DNA from: Candidatus Obscuribacterales bacterium
Lineage (GTDB): Bacteria; Cyanobacteriota; Vampirovibrionia; Obscuribacterales; Obscuribacteraceae
NCBI GenBank assembly: GCA_031292355.1
Contig: JARLHI010000040.1
Span: 100,090-164,089 of the forward strand
Reading direction: 5' to 3'
DNA length: 64,000 nucleotides
Below the pieces are notes generated by a model, which made no database searches, had not been told where the DNA came from, and worked only from the letters and a program-made list of their open reading frames with translations. This document shows positions 35,452-44,309 of this stretch, one piece after another. Position 1 is the first letter of the stretch. Each line of letters begins with the position of its first letter. The position numbers and the translations under genes were made by a program.

Positions 35452-35665
35452 GGGTTCATTCCTCTTCTGGTGTGTGGGTTGAGGTGATGTGTGCGGCTAA
35501 TTGACCTGAATTGAGAAGAAATGGAAAGACAAGCAGAGCATACGAAGCAAGAGGCTGCGAAATCCAGTCTTTGGAGAAAAACAAAACTATGGCTGTGAGC
35601 TAGCGCAGCTAGCGTCTTTGGGCTGGTGCCACTTGACGCCCTTGAGTCTGTTATTCTCAAAGGCT

Positions 35666-37006
35666 ATGCAAAGCCTTCCCTTGGAAACTGAATCGGCGAG
35701 CTTGGAGCAAAGTCGCGACCGCCTGATGGCGAAAATTTCGTGGCGGCTGCTGCCATTCATGATGGTGCTCTATGTCGTCTCTTATCTCGACCGCATAAAT
35801 TTGTCGTTTGCCGCCTTGCAAATGAACAAAGAACTGCAGTTCCAGCCTGAAGTTTATGGACTGGGCAGTGGTATTTTCTTTCTTGGCTATTGCGCTTTCG
35901 GTATTCTCAGCAATCTCATTATTGGTCGCCTGGGACCGCGTCTCTGGGTTAGTTTGATTATGGTCGCCTGGGGTTTTGTCACAGTCGCCATGGTGCTCGT
36001 GCGAGATCCAATGTCTTTCTACGCATTGCGCTTGCTCCTTGGAGTCGCAGAAGCTGGATTCTTTCCAGGTATGCTGCTCTATCTGACTTACTGGTTTCCG
36101 CAAAAACAATATTGCACAGCTGTGGCGCGCTTCATGACGGCTGTGCCTATAGCTGGAGTGATCGGCAGCTTGATGGCTGCAAAGACTTTAGCGATGGGCG
36201 GCATCGCCGGCTTATCTGGGTGGAAGTGGCTTTTTATCGTCACCGGCATACCTGCAGTCTTACTGGGAGTATGTGTTTACTTCTGGCTCACCGACCGACC
36301 TTCTGCAGCTAAGTGGCTCAGTGAGAAAGAAAAACAATTATTAGTTGAAACTCTTTCCAACAAAAAAACTGAATCAGATTCAGAGTCGTCTCCATCGGAA
36401 TCATCTATTCATGCCGCTTTTACCAACCCCATTGTCTGGCGCGCAGCATTGTTGTATTTTTCGATGTCTGCCTGCATGTATGGTTTTCAGCTCTGGTTGC
36501 CGCAAATCTTGCGCACCTTTGGTCAATCGAGCGATTCGCAAATTGCGCTATATAGCGCACTACCGGCTTTGGCTCAGGGAGTGGGTATGCAGGTCGTCGC
36601 TGCCAGCTCAGACAGACGAAACGAGCGTTGTTTTCATATCGTTGCGGCTTCGGTCATCACATTTTTAGGTTTGACTGGCGCATGCCTTTTGCCAGGAGCT
36701 GAATTCAAATTGGCTTCGATGTGCTTTGCCGCCTTCGGTATTTGGGCGAATTTGGGACCGTTCTGGGCGCTCACAAGGCAGTCGCTAAAGCCTCTGGCGC
36801 AACCGGCAGGGATTGCCTTTATAAATTCAATAGGCGGGCTTGGCGGCTTTGCTGGTCCATATCTTGTGGGATTGGTGCAGCAGATGACACCGGTTTTGCC
36901 AGGAGCCAATGTCAGCTTTCTCAGCGCACTCATTTTCCTTGCGGGCACATCGACGCTTACAGCCGTTTTAGCCCTGCTTTCGCGAACAAAAGTCCAAGCT
37001 GAATGA
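35666..37006 (+). CDS. MFS transporter, anion:cation symporter family
   Basis: A 446-residue twelve-helix transporter. The ACS-type signature is clear: YLDRINLSFAALQMN in helix 1, GIFFLGYCAFGILSNLI, GVAEAGFFPGMLLYLTYWFP in helix 4-5, and a Ser/Glu-rich central loop. This family imports organic anions such as tartrate, hexuronates, phthalate or 4-hydroxyphenylacetate with protons. ATG 35666 with AAAGG upstream is preferred; the frame extends back to 35618 without similarity. Monocistronic. Confidence 0.85.
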   Translation: MQSLPLETESASLEQSRDRLMAKISWRLLPFMMVLYVVSYLDRINLSFAALQMNKELQFQPEVYGLGSGIFFLGYCAFGILSNLIIGRLGPRLWVSLIMVAWGFVTVAMVLVRDPMSFYALRLLLGVAEAGFFPGMLLYLTYWFPQKQYCTAVARFMTAVPIAGVIGSLMAAKTLAMGGIAGLSGWKWLFIVTGIPAVLLGVCVYFWLTDRPSAAKWLSEKEKQLLVETLSNKKTESDSESSPSESSIHAAFTNPIVWRAALLYFSMSACMYGFQLWLPQILRTFGQSSDSQIALYSALPALAQGVGMQVVAASSDRRNERCFHIVAASVITFLGLTGACLLPGAEFKLASMCFAAFGIWANLGPFWALTRQSLKPLAQPAGIAFINSIGGLGGFAGPYLVGLVQQMTPVLPGANVSFLSALIFLAGTSTLTAVLALLSRTKVQAE

Positions 37007-37037
37007 AGTGGTATCGCATGTGGTGCCCGCGAGGGCC

Positions 37038-37082
37038 AAAAAAAGTCGCAAGGGGACAGGGAGAATCGATTCTCTGTCCCCT
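37038..37082. terminator. Terminator between convergent genes
   Basis: GGGGACAGGGAGAAT and ATTCTCTGTCCCC pair around CG with a two-base bulge. On the minus strand a T7 run follows ten bases later; on the plus strand TCACTTCTTT follows. It serves the MFS gene, the HD-domain gene or both. Confidence 0.6.
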
Positions 37083-37089
37083 CACTTCT

Positions 37090-37746
37090 TTAGCCGAGTG
37101 CAACTTCGGCTTCGCGGATTTCGCACCAGCGCGTGAGCTGGAAGACGAACCACTTGCCGAGGTGCTCGTAACCAGGCGTTGCAGCAAGCTTGTGAGCAAG
37201 CGGCAAAACCTTGGCGCGAGTCTCTTCGCATTGCTCACGCTTCTTGTTCAGCTTTTTGGCGTGTTTGACCGGATCATTGCTGTCGGTCAACGTCGACATA
37301 TTGTGCGTACGGTCACCGCACTTTTCGATTTGCGCTCCGGGGTCTTCGTCGGTGAGCAAATCGCTCCAGTATTGCTCCTTGCTGCGGACTTCATCCTTGG
37401 TCATGAGCTTGACCAGGTGAAGCACCCGGACGCCGAAGACCAGACGGATGTCCGCGTGGGTGAGGATGAAGCTGTCTTCGTCGATGTCGTGAAGCAGCGC
37501 CGCGATGATCATGTCCGCATCTCTGACGCCGATTTCGATCAGCATCAAAGCGACCGATTTCGGATGCTCGAAATAGCGGTCGCCGCCATCGCGCATCTGC
37601 CCTTTGTGACCATACTTCGATTGCCGATAGGCGAACATGATCCGGTCTTCGTCGCCCGGAAAATGCAGATGCACCAGATCTTCAAACGGTCGGCGCGTGG
37701 TGGAGTGGGCTTGGTAGAGCAGGAACTCGTGTTTGGCAACAGTCAT
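37090..37746 (-). CDS. HD-domain hydrolase of the RelA/SpoT type
   Basis: A 218-residue single-domain metal-dependent hydrolase. The metal site is readable as FEHP (first His), LLHDIDED (HD) and DRTHNMSTL (final Asp), in the spacing of SpoT/Mesh1-like (p)ppGpp hydrolase domains. No synthetase or TGS domain is present, so it would be a small alarmone hydrolase or a related nucleotide pyrophosphohydrolase. GAAGGAAG lies before ATG. It follows a hypothetical gene (37785) by 38 bp on the same strand. Confidence 0.75.
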   Translation of the reverse strand: MTVAKHEFLLYQAHSTTRRPFEDLVHLHFPGDEDRIMFAYRQSKYGHKGQMRDGGDRYFEHPKSVALMLIEIGVRDADMIIAALLHDIDEDSFILTHADIRLVFGVRVLHLVKLMTKDEVRSKEQYWSDLLTDEDPGAQIEKCGDRTHNMSTLTDSNDPVKHAKKLNKKREQCEETRAKVLPLAHKLAATPGYEHLGKWFVFQLTRWCEIREAEVALG

Positions 37747-37784
37747 TGTCGTCTTCCTTCTCGTTCAGGAACCCTGGGCTCCTC

Positions 37785-38399
37785 TTAGGTGGTGGTAAGA
37801 AATCGGTTGAACAGGTCTCTGGGGCTTTCCCCGTGGCTGCCGATGTTCAGCAGTTCGCGGTAAGTAGAAGCATCGATGCCGCCATTTGCAACGATGTCGT
37901 CGAGGAGGACTTCTCTGAATGCGTTGGCGGTCTCTGCGTCGGCGAATAGCGGCCCGGCGGTGAAGACCTTGGTTGGTCTGGCGATGCGGGCTTGGGAAAC
38001 GTCGGCGAGTAGGTGGGAAAGGTCGACTGTCCGGTCGTGCGATAGCACATCGAAGTCGCCGACTCGGAAACGAACAACATGGCAGGAGTCCCTGTCCAGC
38101 GGATCTTCGATGGTCAGGATAGCCGCTGTATTTCCACTATCGAGGAAAGATTCCGACCACTTCGCCGAGAAGGTGTAGTGGAATTCCTTGTTGCCGGCAG
38201 TCGGCGGAAAGTGCAGCCAGGAGGTGAGGAAAGGAGCACCTTCTGTGAGCAATTCGAGGTGGCGATTGGATACGAGACAGAAGTCGACCGACTCGTCTTT
38301 CGGAAACGAAATGAGTGTTTCGCCGTGGAGGTTGTCTGAGAGGAACGAACCGGAGGAGGCTGCATCGGTGGGTGCATAAGTGAAGCGGATTGTGTTCAT
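37785..38399 (-). CDS. Hypothetical protein (204 aa)
   Basis: No family recognised. Soluble, mixed beta/alpha, without a signal peptide; a beta-rich first half (LHGETLISFPKDE, VDFCLVSNRHLELL) and helical C-terminus (NAFREVLLDDIVANGG). ATG 38399 has GGAGAG six bases upstream. It precedes the HD-domain gene by 38 bp and shares its GC-rich codon style, so the two may form an operon. Confidence 0.55.
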   Translation of the reverse strand: MNTIRFTYAPTDAASSGSFLSDNLHGETLISFPKDESVDFCLVSNRHLELLTEGAPFLTSWLHFPPTAGNKEFHYTFSAKWSESFLDSGNTAAILTIEDPLDRDSCHVVRFRVGDFDVLSHDRTVDLSHLLADVSQARIARPTKVFTAGPLFADAETANAFREVLLDDIVANGGIDASTYRELLNIGSHGESPRDLFNRFLTTT

Positions 38400-38769
38400 G
38401 ATTCTCTCCAACTTGTTTTTTTATTCGACGGGGTTAGCGAATAAAGAACGCGCGGCAGCCGGCTCAACTACTCCAACAGTTATTGGTGTCGGGTTGGTGC
38501 AATTAGTGGCTGTTTCTTAAAGTGAGGTCTTCAGAATCTTGTGGTGAGGGGAGGAAATATGTGTCTTAAGGTTAGCCAAATGGAGCTTTCATAGCAAATT
38601 GCTATTTGCTGGGGAAATAGTCGCTTAGCCCTTGCTCGAAGCATAAGAGAGTAAGTAACCTTTATATTTCTATTCTATTATTTATGGGGGTTTCTACTAA
38701 TGAAAAGGCGCCAGCGAGCTGAGAGAGCTAGCGCTAACTATAAGCTCGGAGACCTGTGCAAGTGAAAGA
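38400..38769. other. Intergenic region (370 bp)
   Basis: No supported gene. It holds the promoter region of the 38399 gene and the 3' end region of the 38770 gene. A near-palindrome ATAGCAAATTGCTAT lies near 38592, and GAGAGAGCTAGCGCTAACT near 38711 contains TAGCGCTA. No clear terminator. Confidence 0.35.
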
Positions 38770-39711
38770 CTAAGGCAGCAGTATGAGTTTGCCATGAGCA
38801 TGCCGACTGAGACTGATATCGAGCGCTCTACGCCAATCTTGGAGCGCAAATTCTTCAGCGATAGGCACCGTGAATCTTCCTTTTGCAGCAAGTTGCGCGT
38901 ATTCGTCCAGCGCATCATATCGCAGTCGCATCCCTTCGCCGAAACAGTCGCGAGTTCCTGCTTTTTTGCCGCCCTCAAGATCGCTGATGGTGAGAACGCG
39001 GCGCGGGTCGCCATCGGCAATTTCCACGAGGTCAGGAATAGAATTGCTGGCAGGAGCTGTGTCTAAAATGAGGTCTGGAGAACCGCTTGCAAGCTCTCTC
39101 ACTCTTTCTACAATTCCATCACCATATACGGTGACTTTAGCGCCAAGCTTTTGCAGTCGCTCTGTATAAGTTTTGCCAGCTGTAGCAATAACTCGGGCAC
39201 CTCGCAAAAGCGCCATCTGCACAGCCGCAAAGCCCATCATCGTCCCCGCGCCGTTGATCATGACTAATTGGTCTGCCCTTACACCAAGGTTTTCGATGCT
39301 ACGAAATGCAGTCTCAACCGCCATCGGCAAAGCCGCTGCCGTGGTGAGGTCGAGACCACTTGGAACTTTCGCCCAGTGTTTCATGATGGCGTAATCGGAA
39401 GCACCAGCCAGTTCGCAACCGGCATAATCGGCAGCGCCAAATACCTGGTCACCTATAGCGACATTATCAACATGTGCACCGACAGCATCCACAACGCCAG
39501 AAACTTCCAACCCAATTCCGCGGGGAAGTTTGGCTGCAAATAATCCACGACACAATGCCCAATCTGCCGGATTTAGTCCACAAGCATGCACGCGCACACG
39601 AATGCGATGCTCATTGGGCAGTGGTAATGTAGTTTCGTCCAATCGCAGCACATCTGCTGGTTCACCATAAGCATGGAAGCGAATTGTTCTAGTTTTGACA
39701 GAATTTTGCAT
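38770..39711 (-). CDS. MDR-family zinc-independent alcohol dehydrogenase/quinone reductase
   Basis: A 313-residue medium-chain reductase. The N-terminal GroES-like domain (RVRVHACGLNPADWALCRG, GLEVSGVVDAVG) lacks the Cys/His zinc ligands of alcohol dehydrogenases, which points to the quinone-oxidoreductase branch. The cofactor motif is INGAGTMMGFAAVQMA. It probably reduces quinones or enals with NADPH. ATG 39711 has AAGGAA upstream. It is divergent from a TetR regulator across about 100 bp with a palindrome at 39769, so it is the likely target of that regulator. Confidence 0.82.
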   Translation of the reverse strand: MQNSVKTRTIRFHAYGEPADVLRLDETTLPLPNEHRIRVRVHACGLNPADWALCRGLFAAKLPRGIGLEVSGVVDAVGAHVDNVAIGDQVFGAADYAGCELAGASDYAIMKHWAKVPSGLDLTTAAALPMAVETAFRSIENLGVRADQLVMINGAGTMMGFAAVQMALLRGARVIATAGKTYTERLQKLGAKVTVYGDGIVERVRELASGSPDLILDTAPASNSIPDLVEIADGDPRRVLTISDLEGGKKAGTRDCFGEGMRLRYDALDEYAQLAAKGRFTVPIAEEFALQDWRRALDISLSRHAHGKLILLP

Positions 39712-39768
39712 TGACACGATTCCTTGTTCACGGTAGAAGTGGCACAAACATTGAATTATTTGCTAAAT

Positions 39769-39780
39769 GGAGCATGCTCC
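39769..39780. promoter_or_regulatory. Candidate TetR operator
   Basis: Perfect 12-bp palindrome GGAGCATGCTCC in the divergent region between the MDR gene and the TetR gene, 31 bp before the TetR start. Position and symmetry fit an operator that controls both genes. Confidence 0.45.
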
Positions 39781-39811
39781 GCTTAGCCTCCCAGATAGTA
39801 CAGGACTTCAA

Positions 39812-40411
39812 ATGTCGTCGTCAAGCTCCAGCCGTGCAGATGCATCTCGAAATCGCGAAAACCTTATTCTGGTCGCGACGCGCGTCTTTACCTCAGAAGT
39901 TGAACCCTCAATGCGAGCGATCGCACGTGAAGCCAATGTTGGTATTGGAACGCTCTATCGGCATTTTCCTACTCGGGAATTATTGGTTCAGGCTGTCTAC
40001 AAAGATTCGTTGGAACGTTTGGAATCTGGCGCGAAGAGCTTGATCGAAACGCACCGACCTGCTGAAGCAATGAGAGAATGGATGAATTTATTTGCCGGCT
40101 GGATTGCAACTAAACACGGAATGACACAAACAGTGCGCGCAATGATTGCAAGCGGCGACATTGGTTATGCCGAAAGTCGCGCAAAACTGCTCAATGCAAT
40201 TACAGTGTTTCTTGATGCAGGTAAGATAGTAGGCGACATTCGCTCAGATATCTGTGCAGAAGATATTGCGGCCAGTCTAATGGGAATTTTCATTGTAGCG
40301 GGTAATCGCGAACAGGCAGCACAAGCCAATCGCCTACTCGATCTGCTTATGGACGGATTGCGAACGCGCGATTCGAAGCAGTCGGCCAAGTTGAACGACG
40401 AGCGAAAATGA
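39812..40411 (+). CDS. TetR-family transcriptional regulator
   Basis: A 199-residue repressor-type protein. The N-terminal helix-turn-helix reads PSMRAIAREANVGIGTLYRHFPTRELLV, as in the TetR/AcrR family. The C-terminal ligand domain is helical, ending with a Lys-rich tail. ATG 39812 with AGGA upstream is chosen over a codon at 39767. It is divergently oriented from the MDR gene, the usual arrangement for a local repressor that senses a toxic carbonyl, quinone or drug. Its TGA overlaps the next ATG by ATGA. Confidence 0.85.
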   Translation: MSSSSSSRADASRNRENLILVATRVFTSEVEPSMRAIAREANVGIGTLYRHFPTRELLVQAVYKDSLERLESGAKSLIETHRPAEAMREWMNLFAGWIATKHGMTQTVRAMIASGDIGYAESRAKLLNAITVFLDAGKIVGDIRSDICAEDIAASLMGIFIVAGNREQAAQANRLLDLLMDGLRTRDSKQSAKLNDERK

Positions 40412-41460
40412 ACGAAAGCGAAGACGAAGACGACGATGAGTCAGAAGAAGCTGAGTGCGGAGAATATGAGGAGCCGATACTTAACGATGTAATCATCAGC
40501 TTGCGATTTTCATGTTCTAAATACGACCGAGAGACGATCACTGAACAACTCGGAATTACACCAGACAACGATGAAAGAGCCGGGTGGAGTTATTCTTTGC
40601 CTACAAGAGAAGATTCGTTTCTTATGGGGACTTACGGCGAATGGCATCAATTATTGGCTGAACGATGGCAGTCCTTCGAAAACCTTAGAATGCAGCAATT
40701 CAGACCGGAGCTGCACATCTGGGTGGTCGTACCTGAAGATGTTGATAAATACTTTGTTGGGCGTGAGCTGCACCAAGTGTCAGTCGCACCCAAATTCTCA
40801 GAACTTTTGAGTAGGCTGGGTATTGCTTTAAAAGTCGAGCATAACAAGGCTTTCAAAGTTGCTCCTGTCGTGAAATATCGCGAAAAGTTTGTACTTGAGA
40901 TAGATGGTTCAGGTCCGCATTATCATGCGGACGATGAAACAATGTTTTTCTTCTGGTTGAACAATATTCCGGCAGTAAAAAGCATCACAGGTGTGGATAG
41001 AGGACTGTATCTCGGTCTAGACGAGCCAATCATGGATGATGCGAGCTTGCGCAGTCTCATCGCTTTGTTGGCGCGATACAAATTCGACATGTCCTGCCTC
41101 AGAAAGCAAATCTGTGACAGCAATATTCATTGGCTGAACCAGCCAGGTGCGTACTGGTACAACGATCTTTTTGGAGCGCAAAAGAAATCTAAAAGACATC
41201 GGCCAGAATACGCTTTGGCACGCTTTGTCTCCAATGCCGAAAAATTCGAGAAGGCAAAAAATCCTATTCTGACGCTACACAATTACGAGTCGGCGATGGA
41301 TATAATCCGTAAGGAGGCAAATCTTTTCGACCAGCCGTACGTTGAATCAGTAGTGAGCAAATACATCCTCTCGTTAAAGAAAAATAGTTTGTTCGAAAAG
41401 GCGAGTGAGGTGGAAGAGCAAATGAAATTGAAGACGTTGTACTCATCGAAATCAACTTGA
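40408..41460 (+). CDS. Hypothetical protein with DUF4279-like start and shared C-terminal module
   Basis: A 350-residue protein translationally coupled to the TetR gene (ATGA overlap). It begins with an extremely acidic leader (ESEDEDDDESEEAE). A region around residues 27-130 (IISLRFSCSKYDRETITEQLGITPD) resembles DUF4279-type proteins. A second similar region may follow (KFVLEIDGSGPHYH). The last 75 residues (FEKAKNPILTLHNYESAMDII ... EEQMKLKTL) are clearly related to the end of the next gene's product and look like a TPR-type helical module. Function unknown. Confidence 0.55.
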   Translation: MNESEDEDDDESEEAECGEYEEPILNDVIISLRFSCSKYDRETITEQLGITPDNDERAGWSYSLPTREDSFLMGTYGEWHQLLAERWQSFENLRMQQFRPELHIWVVVPEDVDKYFVGRELHQVSVAPKFSELLSRLGIALKVEHNKAFKVAPVVKYREKFVLEIDGSGPHYHADDETMFFFWLNNIPAVKSITGVDRGLYLGLDEPIMDDASLRSLIALLARYKFDMSCLRKQICDSNIHWLNQPGAYWYNDLFGAQKKSKRHRPEYALARFVSNAEKFEKAKNPILTLHNYESAMDIIRKEANLFDQPYVESVVSKYILSLKKNSLFEKASEVEEQMKLKTLYSSKST

Positions 41461-41481
41461 TAGTATTGTCGGCATCTTTAC

Positions 41482-42255
41482 ATGGACGTGTCTCTGATGT
41501 GCTCTGGCTCACGAATAAAACTGGATGACATTGCTATTGCGGCTCCGTGCAATGCTGTTTGGTCTGAGATGAGCGGTGACGAACGTATGCGAGTATGCGG
41601 AGCATGCAAGTTGTCGGTCTTCAATTTGTCCGAGCTTTCGCGTAAAGAAGCAGAAGATTTACTGAATCAGAGCAAACCGGGCTCTTTTTGCATCAAGTTG
41701 TTTCGACGCGCTGATGGCACGATTTTGACGAAGGACTGTCCAACTGGTTTACGGTTAGTGGCAAAAGCGAAAGTAAAACTACGTTTGATAGCTTCTACGA
41801 TTCTAGCAATTTTCGTCGCGGGTCCTTCGCTCGCGAGGTACTCGGATCCTCCGATACAGCAGCAAGGTTACTTTGTCGTCACTAAAGTCGGTCCGGAGTA
41901 TGGCCCAGCAGGCCGGGAGGTTAACGCACCTATTGGGGCTGGAATCATTGCACAGGGCAGGCAAGCTGATTACTCGTTAGTCAATTTATTCAATCGCGCA
42001 AGAGAATTCCAGAAACTGAATAATTCAATCTTGGCATTGGATTACTACGAATCATCACTTGCTTTGATCCGGTATGACGGTCAGAAGTACGATCCGGAAT
42101 TTGTAAGCGAGGTGGTATCAAGTTATGTGCGCTATCTGCGTCAGAATAAGCGTGCTGACGAAGCGAAACTGATAGAAAAACAGTTAAAAACGAAAACTCT
42201 CATTACTCAAAGACCGCCTGCTCCCGCTGGGGAGCCTATTCCAGATAATGAATGA
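41482..42255 (+). CDS. Cys-motif membrane protein with shared C-terminal module
   Basis: A 257-residue protein. The N-terminal 80 residues follow a pattern common in large-genome bacteria: PCNAVWSEMSGDERMRVCGACKLSVFNLSELSRKEAEDLL, then CIKLFRRADGTILTKDCPTG, with five Cys that could bind metal or a cofactor. A transmembrane helix (LRLIASTILAIFVAGPSLA) follows, then a periplasmic linker and a helical TPR-like module (FQKLNNSILALDYYESSLALI) that closely parallels the end of the upstream gene. Start at ATG 41482 or 41497. Function unknown. Confidence 0.6.
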   Translation: MDVSLMCSGSRIKLDDIAIAAPCNAVWSEMSGDERMRVCGACKLSVFNLSELSRKEAEDLLNQSKPGSFCIKLFRRADGTILTKDCPTGLRLVAKAKVKLRLIASTILAIFVAGPSLARYSDPPIQQQGYFVVTKVGPEYGPAGREVNAPIGAGIIAQGRQADYSLVNLFNRAREFQKLNNSILALDYYESSLALIRYDGQKYDPEFVSEVVSSYVRYLRQNKRADEAKLIEKQLKTKTLITQRPPAPAGEPIPDNE

Positions 42256-42277
42256 TTCAGATTCTTCATCTCATAAG

Positions 42278-42497
42278 CTCAGTCGACGCTGCGGCTCATC
42301 ACCGATGCTGCGACTGCTTAAATTGAACCGTTCCACCAGTTGATGTTGCAATCTTCTGATGTAAGCGCGACGGGGGCTGAGCTCCAATGACTCCAGTCTG
42401 TCCATAACCCGTGTTATTGCTGGTCTGGCTTCTTCTAAAGCGACTTCAGTTTCGTCGATATCTCCTTCGATGTTGACGGCGCCGATGTCATCATTAA
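42278..42497. repeat. Direct repeat, copy 1 (220 bp)
   Basis: Partner of 44356-44575 in the same orientation at an offset of exactly 2078 bp, about 95% identical by eye. The two copies bracket the WG-repeat gene. Confidence 0.85.
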
Positions 42498-42522
42498 TGT
42501 CCCGGCTGAACTTCAATGGCAA
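42278..42522 (-). pseudogene. Truncated duplicate of the R3H-ATPase gene 3' end
   Basis: 220 bp (42278-42497) match 44356-44575 without indels and with about a dozen substitutions by eye. The 83-codon frame retains the R3H segment (SPRRAYIRRLQHQLVERFNL, then SIGDEPQRRL) but lacks the ATPase domain and ends differently (SL instead of RILPPAGAQANLGYI). The frame begins in unrelated sequence (MPLKFSRD). It is probably a non-functional remnant, in the same orientation as the intact gene, with the WG-repeat gene lying between the two copies. Confidence 0.8.
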
Positions 42523-42639
42523 AGGGCAAGTGTATGTAAAAGCGTTCTGAATTTTTGCGGTGCCAAGATGTTGTTTTCATCGTACTAATTTGCCAGGGCA
42601 AGGAACGACGAGCCGCAATCGTCACGGAGGAGCAACTTT

Positions 42640-44085
42640 ATGCGGAAATTAAAAGTCCACCCATACCTATGCTCGCTAGTCGTGCTTGCTGTCGTGTGCC
42701 TTCCAACCTTAAAAGTGTTCGCATTCGATAAAAGAGGTTTAGTGGACGCCGAGAATAAGATCATTATTCCGTTCAAATTCAAATCTATTACTGAATTAAC
42801 GCCAGGATTTTTCATATGCAAATTGAAAGACGCTTATGATTTCAGACCACCCAAAAATCCTGGACCCGAGTGGACCGAAATTTACGATCGCAACGGACAT
42901 AAAATCGATATTCTGTTGCCCAAAAATTGTGAAATAACTAGCGCTCATCTTTCACACGCAAAAAATATCTCAACTTATCGGGACTTCATCAAGCACGACG
43001 CATTCATGGTCATTTGCGATAACAGTCGTAAGTCAGGATTGATAGATGGAACAGGAAAAGTCATTCTAGAGCCAAAATATGCTTCTGTTCAACTGACACC
43101 AAACCCTTACAATGGTGGAGAAGTCGAGGCGGTTGGAGCAATGAAAGACGGAACAAGAACAATCGTGCCTCTTGGTTTTAAATCTGACCGAACTGACCGT
43201 AAATGGCCCACTGCATACGGTTTTGGTCCTGTACCGGATGCGTTGTTAAAAAAATTCCCTCGGCCTTGTAGAGTCAATCGAATCAACGACACGAGATATT
43301 TGATTTCACATCAGATCGACCATTCAGAATTCGCTGGTTCACAAATTTCTGGTGATGACTTTAGACGGCTAACGGCCGAGTTGCCGCCGCCTAAAGTAGT
43401 CGATGCTAGTGGGAATCGATTAGCAACAATGCCAGTACATTCACAGCCATGGTATTTCTCAAAAAATGGTTTCAGTTGCATTGTAAATCTTGGTCCTCCA
43501 GGAGAACCCACAGCAGTGAGCGAATTGTTCTTCGCAGACAGCAACGGAAAAATAACCAATCGGGTTAAAGCACTTGGAATCGGAGGGGGCTGGGAAGGTG
43601 GCGAACTAATTGTGCTTGCTATCGGCGACAAACCAAAAACTCCGTCCTGGGATGAACATGTAGTCCATGGGGTCATAAGGAAAGACGGAACGTGGGCTAT
43701 ACCTCCCGAATACAATAATTTTGTGGTGGTATCGCCCGACCGCATCGTAAAGACTGCATTCCCGAGCCGTTTCGACAGCGAAGATAGCAAAAAAGATCCA
43801 GCCTATCTTGGAGAAAACCTCTGGCTCTTGTTGAAGGACCATAACGTAATCGGCATGAGTGAAAAGGAGTTATTAGACGTTATCGGTGGCAAACCAGAAA
43901 AACACGGCTTCCTATTCGTACGAAGTTACGCATTGAATCCAGGTTTCGGTTGTGGAAACGGAATGTCTTTCATTGAATTTTATGGTATCTATGACCACAT
44001 AGTTGCTTGGCGAATCGGTAGAAAACTAGCTCTAACAAACATGGTGGCATCCGACAATTCCTTGGAAGATTTGCACAATAAATAG
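42640..44085 (+). CDS. Secreted WG-repeat protein
   Basis: A 481-residue exported protein. The signal peptide (LCSLVVLAVVCLPTLKVFA) is followed by WG-type repeats: RGLVDAENKIIIPFKFKSI, SGLIDGTGKVILEPKYASV, and HGVIRKDGTWAIPPEYNNF near residue 350. WG repeats form beta-rich modules of unknown function that are common in secreted proteins of large-genome bacteria. GGAGGAG lies before ATG. The gene is bracketed by two copies of the R3H-gene 3' end, so it may have come in with a duplication or insertion. AT-rich codon use compared with the flanking ATPase gene. Confidence 0.65.
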   Translation: MRKLKVHPYLCSLVVLAVVCLPTLKVFAFDKRGLVDAENKIIIPFKFKSITELTPGFFICKLKDAYDFRPPKNPGPEWTEIYDRNGHKIDILLPKNCEITSAHLSHAKNISTYRDFIKHDAFMVICDNSRKSGLIDGTGKVILEPKYASVQLTPNPYNGGEVEAVGAMKDGTRTIVPLGFKSDRTDRKWPTAYGFGPVPDALLKKFPRPCRVNRINDTRYLISHQIDHSEFAGSQISGDDFRRLTAELPPPKVVDASGNRLATMPVHSQPWYFSKNGFSCIVNLGPPGEPTAVSELFFADSNGKITNRVKALGIGGGWEGGELIVLAIGDKPKTPSWDEHVVHGVIRKDGTWAIPPEYNNFVVVSPDRIVKTAFPSRFDSEDSKKDPAYLGENLWLLLKDHNVIGMSEKELLDVIGGKPEKHGFLFVRSYALNPGFGCGNGMSFIEFYGIYDHIVAWRIGRKLALTNMVASDNSLEDLHNK

Positions 44086-44246
44086 GTGAATCGCAGATTA
44101 ACTCCTTTTGGAGTTTCAACCAAGTCCGCACATGACCGATTTGTTTCAAATTTGGGTAGCCGAAAAATGCTCCATCTCGCCTTTTCTGAGTCGATCATGT
44201 TTGTTTACCAGCCGCCCGAATGAGCGCGGTGACTAGGTTCAGTAGA

Positions 44247-44277
44247 CGCTAGCGACCTGAGATGATTATCGCTAGCG
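44247..44277. terminator. Hairpin between convergent genes
   Basis: CGCTAGCGA (44247-44255) and TCGCTAGCG (44269-44277) pair perfectly around a 13-base loop; a T-rich stretch CTTGATCTTCTTTTGCTTCTT follows on the plus strand. Candidate terminator for the WG-repeat gene and possibly the opposing ATPase gene. Confidence 0.5.
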
Positions 44278-44309
44278 CCTTGATCTTCTTTTGCTTCTTA
44301 GCAGCAATT

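Noticed and set aside
37003..37788. A 261-codon plus-strand frame opposite the HD-domain gene.
   Set aside because: The minus strand carries intact HD catalytic motifs and a good ribosome site; the plus frame has neither.
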